64,000 nt of DNA from Porticoccus sp905181945 (lineage in GTDB: Bacteria > Pseudomonadota > Gammaproteobacteria > Pseudomonadales > Porticoccaceae): positions 1,054,001 to 1,118,000 of the forward strand of contig NZ_CP159825.1 of the NCBI RefSeq assembly GCF_047729555.1, written 5' to 3'. Below, one piece after another: positions 61,374 to 64,000 of this stretch. The notes under the pieces were generated by a model. The model saw nothing but the letters and a program-made list of their open reading frames with translations, was not told the origin of the DNA and made no database searches. The translations under genes were made by a program, and so were the position numbers. How positions within the stretch are numbered: the stretch's first letter is position 1; every line of letters begins with the position of its first letter.

Positions 61374-64000
61374 TTAGGCATATAAACGCTGCTCGCCCTG
61401 TCCATCAATATTTTCAATACAACGACTGCAAATATCAACATGTTTTGCATGAGAGCCTACATCTTCGCGATGATGCCAACATCGCTCACACTTTGCATGC
61501 TTTGTTCTGATGGCTTGTACCAAGAGCCCATCAATTTCTGTTGGTGCTACATCTACGGCATCACTAAGAGGTTTTATCTCAGCTTCAGAAGTAATAAAGA
61601 CGAACCTTAGCTCATCCTCTAGCTTCTCTAGAGTCTTTTGTATTTCTTCGTTCACATAAACTATGACTTTGGCTTCAAGTGATTTTTGAATACCATCTTT
61701 CTTTTTTTCTTCTAAAATTTTGTTGACTGCATTTCGTACCCCTAAGATTAGCTCCCAGTCACTGGCTGTAATTTTGCCTCCAACAACAAATGGCAATTCT
61801 TTCCATTCGGCAAAAAAAACAGACTCTTCTCTATCACCAGGCATGCATGCCCAAATTTCTTCTGCGGTAAAGCTCAATATCGGTGAAATCCAACGGACAA
61901 ACGCGTCTAAAATATAGTATATGGCTGTCTGGGCTGATCGCCTTGCGATAGAGTTTCCTTGGCAAGTATACTGACGATCCTTGATAATATTTAGATAGAA
62001 TCCACCCATATCAGTAACACAAAAGTTATGCAGTTTCTGGTAAATATGATGAAATTGGTAGCTATCATATGCTGCTACAATTTCCTTATGCATCTTTATG
62101 GTTAGGTCTAAAGCCCAGCGATCAAGCGCTAACATTTCATCGATAGGCACCAGATTGTCAGAAGGATTGAAATCGTCTAGGTTAGACAAAAAGAAACGCG
62201 CTGTATTTCGGATTCTGCGATATGAGTCACCAGATCGTTTCAAAATTTCATCAGAAACACTCATCTCACCACTGAAATCTGTAGCTGCAACCCACAACCT
62301 CAATACATCAGCACCCTGATCGCTGATAACTTGTTGTGGTGATAATACATTGCCAATAGATTTAGACATCTTGCGGCCATCAGCATCCACAACAAAACCA
62401 TGTGTCAAAACTGCCTTATAGGGAGCAGTATTTTTTATTGCAATTGCAGTTTTTAACGATGATTGAAACCAACCCCTGTGTTGATCAGATCCTTCGAGAT
62501 AAAGATCTGCAGGAAATTGCAACTCTTTGCGCTCATCAAGAACAGCGGCATGGGTGACGCCTGAATCAAACCATACATCCAAGGTATCGCTCACCTTGTT
62601 ATACTCATTTTCTTGGTCACCTAATAATTCCTTGGCATCTATTTCATACCAAAAATCTATGCCGTGCTGCTCGACGCCAGATGCTATAATTTCTATTAAG
62701 CGCGGAGTATCAGGATGAACATCGCCAGTCGATTTATGAATGAACAATGGAATAGGAACGCCCCAGGTGCGCTGACGGGAAATACACCAATCTGGGCTAT
62801 TTTCAAGCATTCCATTAATTCTTGCCTGTCCCCACTCTGGATACCAAGACAACAATGGAACTGCTTTTTTTGCTTTTTTTAGCAAACTACCCTGAGTCAT
62901 GCTAATAAACCACTGAGGGGTCGCACGATAAATCAATGGGGTCTTAGTTCGCCAACAATGAGCGTAACTATGTGTAATCTTTGTATTAGCAAGCAACCGA
63001 TTTTTGTTTTTTAGGAGGCCCACGACCTTTTCGTCAACCTTGTAAACATGTTCTCCAGCAAAAAAATCTACGTCTTTTCGAAATATGCCGTTATCATCAA
63101 TATAATTAAGGGTGCTAATATTATATTTTTCCGCAACAACAAAATCATCCACACCATGATCCGGCGCAGTATGAACACACCCGGTGCCAGCATCAGTTGT
63201 AACATGATCTCCAAGAATGACAGGTACCTGACGGTCAGAAAAAGGATGCCTCAAGACTAATAATTCAAGCTGAGAACCTTTAGCGTGACCCACCACCTGA
63301 TACTCCTTTACCCCCCAGCGGGACAAAATAGACCCCACAAGACTTTTGGCAACCAAATATCGTCCCGGTAAACAACCTGGGGGCTGGCAAGCTAGGAGCA
63401 CGTAATCTAGTTCGGGGTTCAAGCTAACTGCCTGATTTGACGGCAAAGTCCAAGGAGTTGTAGTCCAGATAACTACGGAGATATCACCAACACCATTAAT
63501 CTCAGACATTGCTTTGCCGAAAGCCTCTTCGTCAGCCACAGGAAACGCGACGTCAATTGAAAATGAAATTTTGTCTTGATATTCAACCTCAGTTTCAGCC
63601 AGCGCCGATGCGCCTACGACACTCCAATAAACTGGCTTGTAGCCCTTAACTAAATGTCCGTTTTCAATAACTCTACCAAGGGCACGAATAATACTTGCTT
63701 CAAACTTTTTATCCATAGTGAGATAAGGGTTGCCCCATTCGGCAAAAACACCAAGTCGAATAAAATCTTCCTTTTGCCCTGCTACTTGTCGTTGTGCATA
63801 TTCCCTACATTTTTGGCGAAAAGTTTTATGATCCACCTTGATCCCAGCTTTTCCAATTTTTTTTTCTACTTCATGTTCAATAGGGAGTCCGTGGCAGTCC
63901 CAGCCTGGAACATATGGGGCATCGTAACCACTAAGGGTTCGAGATTTAATCACAATATCTTTTAATATTTTATTAACGGCATGACCAATATGAATTTTAC
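61374..64000 (-). CDS. ileS: isoleucyl-tRNA synthetase (partial, N-terminus outside window)
   Basis: The class I enzyme enters from the right edge. Signature motifs are HIGHAVNKILKDI (HIGH) at 63950-64000, VPGWDCHGLPIEHEVEKKIG, KMSKSIGNVLSPQQVI and the editing domain (WTTTPWTLPSNQAVSLN). Near the end CERCWHHREDVG...CSRC gives the C-terminal zinc finger of long IleRS. Roughly the first 60 residues of the expected 930 are missing. It heads the lspA-fkpB-ispH operon. Confidence 0.97.
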   Translation of the reverse strand, partial: KIHIGHAVNKILKDIVIKSRTLSGYDAPYVPGWDCHGLPIEHEVEKKIGKAGIKVDHKTFRQKCREYAQRQVAGQKEDFIRLGVFAEWGNPYLTMDKKFEASIIRALGRVIENGHLVKGYKPVYWSVVGASALAETEVEYQDKISFSIDVAFPVADEEAFGKAMSEINGVGDISVVIWTTTPWTLPSNQAVSLNPELDYVLLACQPPGCLPGRYLVAKSLVGSILSRWGVKEYQVVGHAKGSQLELLVLRHPFSDRQVPVILGDHVTTDAGTGCVHTAPDHGVDDFVVAEKYNISTLNYIDDNGIFRKDVDFFAGEHVYKVDEKVVGLLKNKNRLLANTKITHSYAHCWRTKTPLIYRATPQWFISMTQGSLLKKAKKAVPLLSWYPEWGQARINGMLENSPDWCISRQRTWGVPIPLFIHKSTGDVHPDTPRLIEIIASGVEQHGIDFWYEIDAKELLGDQENEYNKVSDTLDVWFDSGVTHAAVLDERKELQFPADLYLEGSDQHRGWFQSSLKTAIAIKNTAPYKAVLTHGFVVDADGRKMSKSIGNVLSPQQVISDQGADVLRLWVAATDFSGEMSVSDEILKRSGDSYRRIRNTARFFLSNLDDFNPSDNLVPIDEMLALDRWALDLTIKMHKEIVAAYDSYQFHHIYQKLHNFCVTDMGGFYLNIIKDRQYTCQGNSIARRSAQTAIYYILDAFVRWISPILSFTAEEIWACMPGDREESVFFAEWKELPFVVGGKITASDWELILGVRNAVNKILEEKKKDGIQKSLEAKVIVYVNEEIQKTLEKLEDELRFVFITSEAEIKPLSDAVDVAPTEIDGLLVQAIRTKHAKCERCWHHREDVGSHAKHVDICSRCIENIDGQGEQRLYA

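Noticed and set aside
1..64000. tRNA, rRNA and complete insertion sequence search by eye
   Set aside because: No GGTTCGAATCC-type T-loop with a matching acceptor stem, no rRNA stretch and no transposase frame were seen; a computational tRNA scan could still find one that was missed.

Overview
The window is a gene-dense piece of a low-GC gammaproteobacterial chromosome. Full-length housekeeping proteins resemble Pseudomonas, marine gammaproteobacterial and E. coli homologues. Gene blocks such as rpmE-priA-SPOR, ubiE-ubiJ-ubiB-hisI-hisE-tatABC, rpsF-rpsR-DUF2232-rplI-dnaB and ileS-lspA-fkpB-ispH are typical of the class. Short intergenic gaps, few accessory genes, a TonB-dependent receptor and a long structured leader before ilvI suggest a marine oligotrophic lineage. 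The exact taxon cannot be fixed from the sequence alone.

Layout. 1-9.8 kb: start of pntA, a Sel1 protein, rhlE, a MetX-like hydrolase, rpmE, priA, a SPOR protein, an Smr protein, cysE, an M15 peptidase and a LEA14-like lipoprotein. 10-18 kb: DUF971 protein, YgiQ-type radical SAM protein, FAD protein, a fused RimB-RimK protein, a glutaredoxin/GFA pair and an unrecognised lipoprotein. 18-23.4 kb: ubiquinone, histidine and Tat genes in one direction. 23.4-27.5 kb: an opposing thiamine-salvage operon controlled by a TPP riboswitch. 27.7-41.5 kb: ppa, yebC, acs, yajQ, panD-panC, dnaB, the rplI/rpsR/rpsF operon, a CDP-alcohol transferase, rlmB, rnr and a Bax-like protein.

41.5-43.8 kb is the only accessory-looking stretch: an integrase N-terminal fragment, two unrecognised small proteins, a yciH-type SUI1 gene, a SelO remnant and 443 bases with no convincing gene. 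43.8-64 kb returns to core functions: an AI-2E exporter-family protein, prfC, a 2OG-Fe(II) oxygenase, rimI, a divergent holD, leuA, pssA, ilvC-ilvH-ilvI behind a structured leader, pgeF, rluD/bamD, an AlkA-type glycosylase, nadE, ispH-fkpB-lspA and ileS, which runs off the end.

Themes. (1) Thiamine salvage: aptamer, outer-membrane receptor, small thiamine-binding protein, PnuT-like permease and kinase lie in one transcription unit. (2) Ribosomal protein S6 carries a tail of perfect 10-residue repeats, while the window also encodes its likely modifying enzyme, RimK, fused to its RimB partner. (3) Branched-chain amino acid genes (ilvI-ilvH-ilvC, leuA) sit together, headed by a strong promoter and a leader of about 240 nt. 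(4) TTG start codons are common and form TTGA stop/start overlaps in at least three operons. No tRNA, rRNA, CRISPR array or intact insertion sequence was found.
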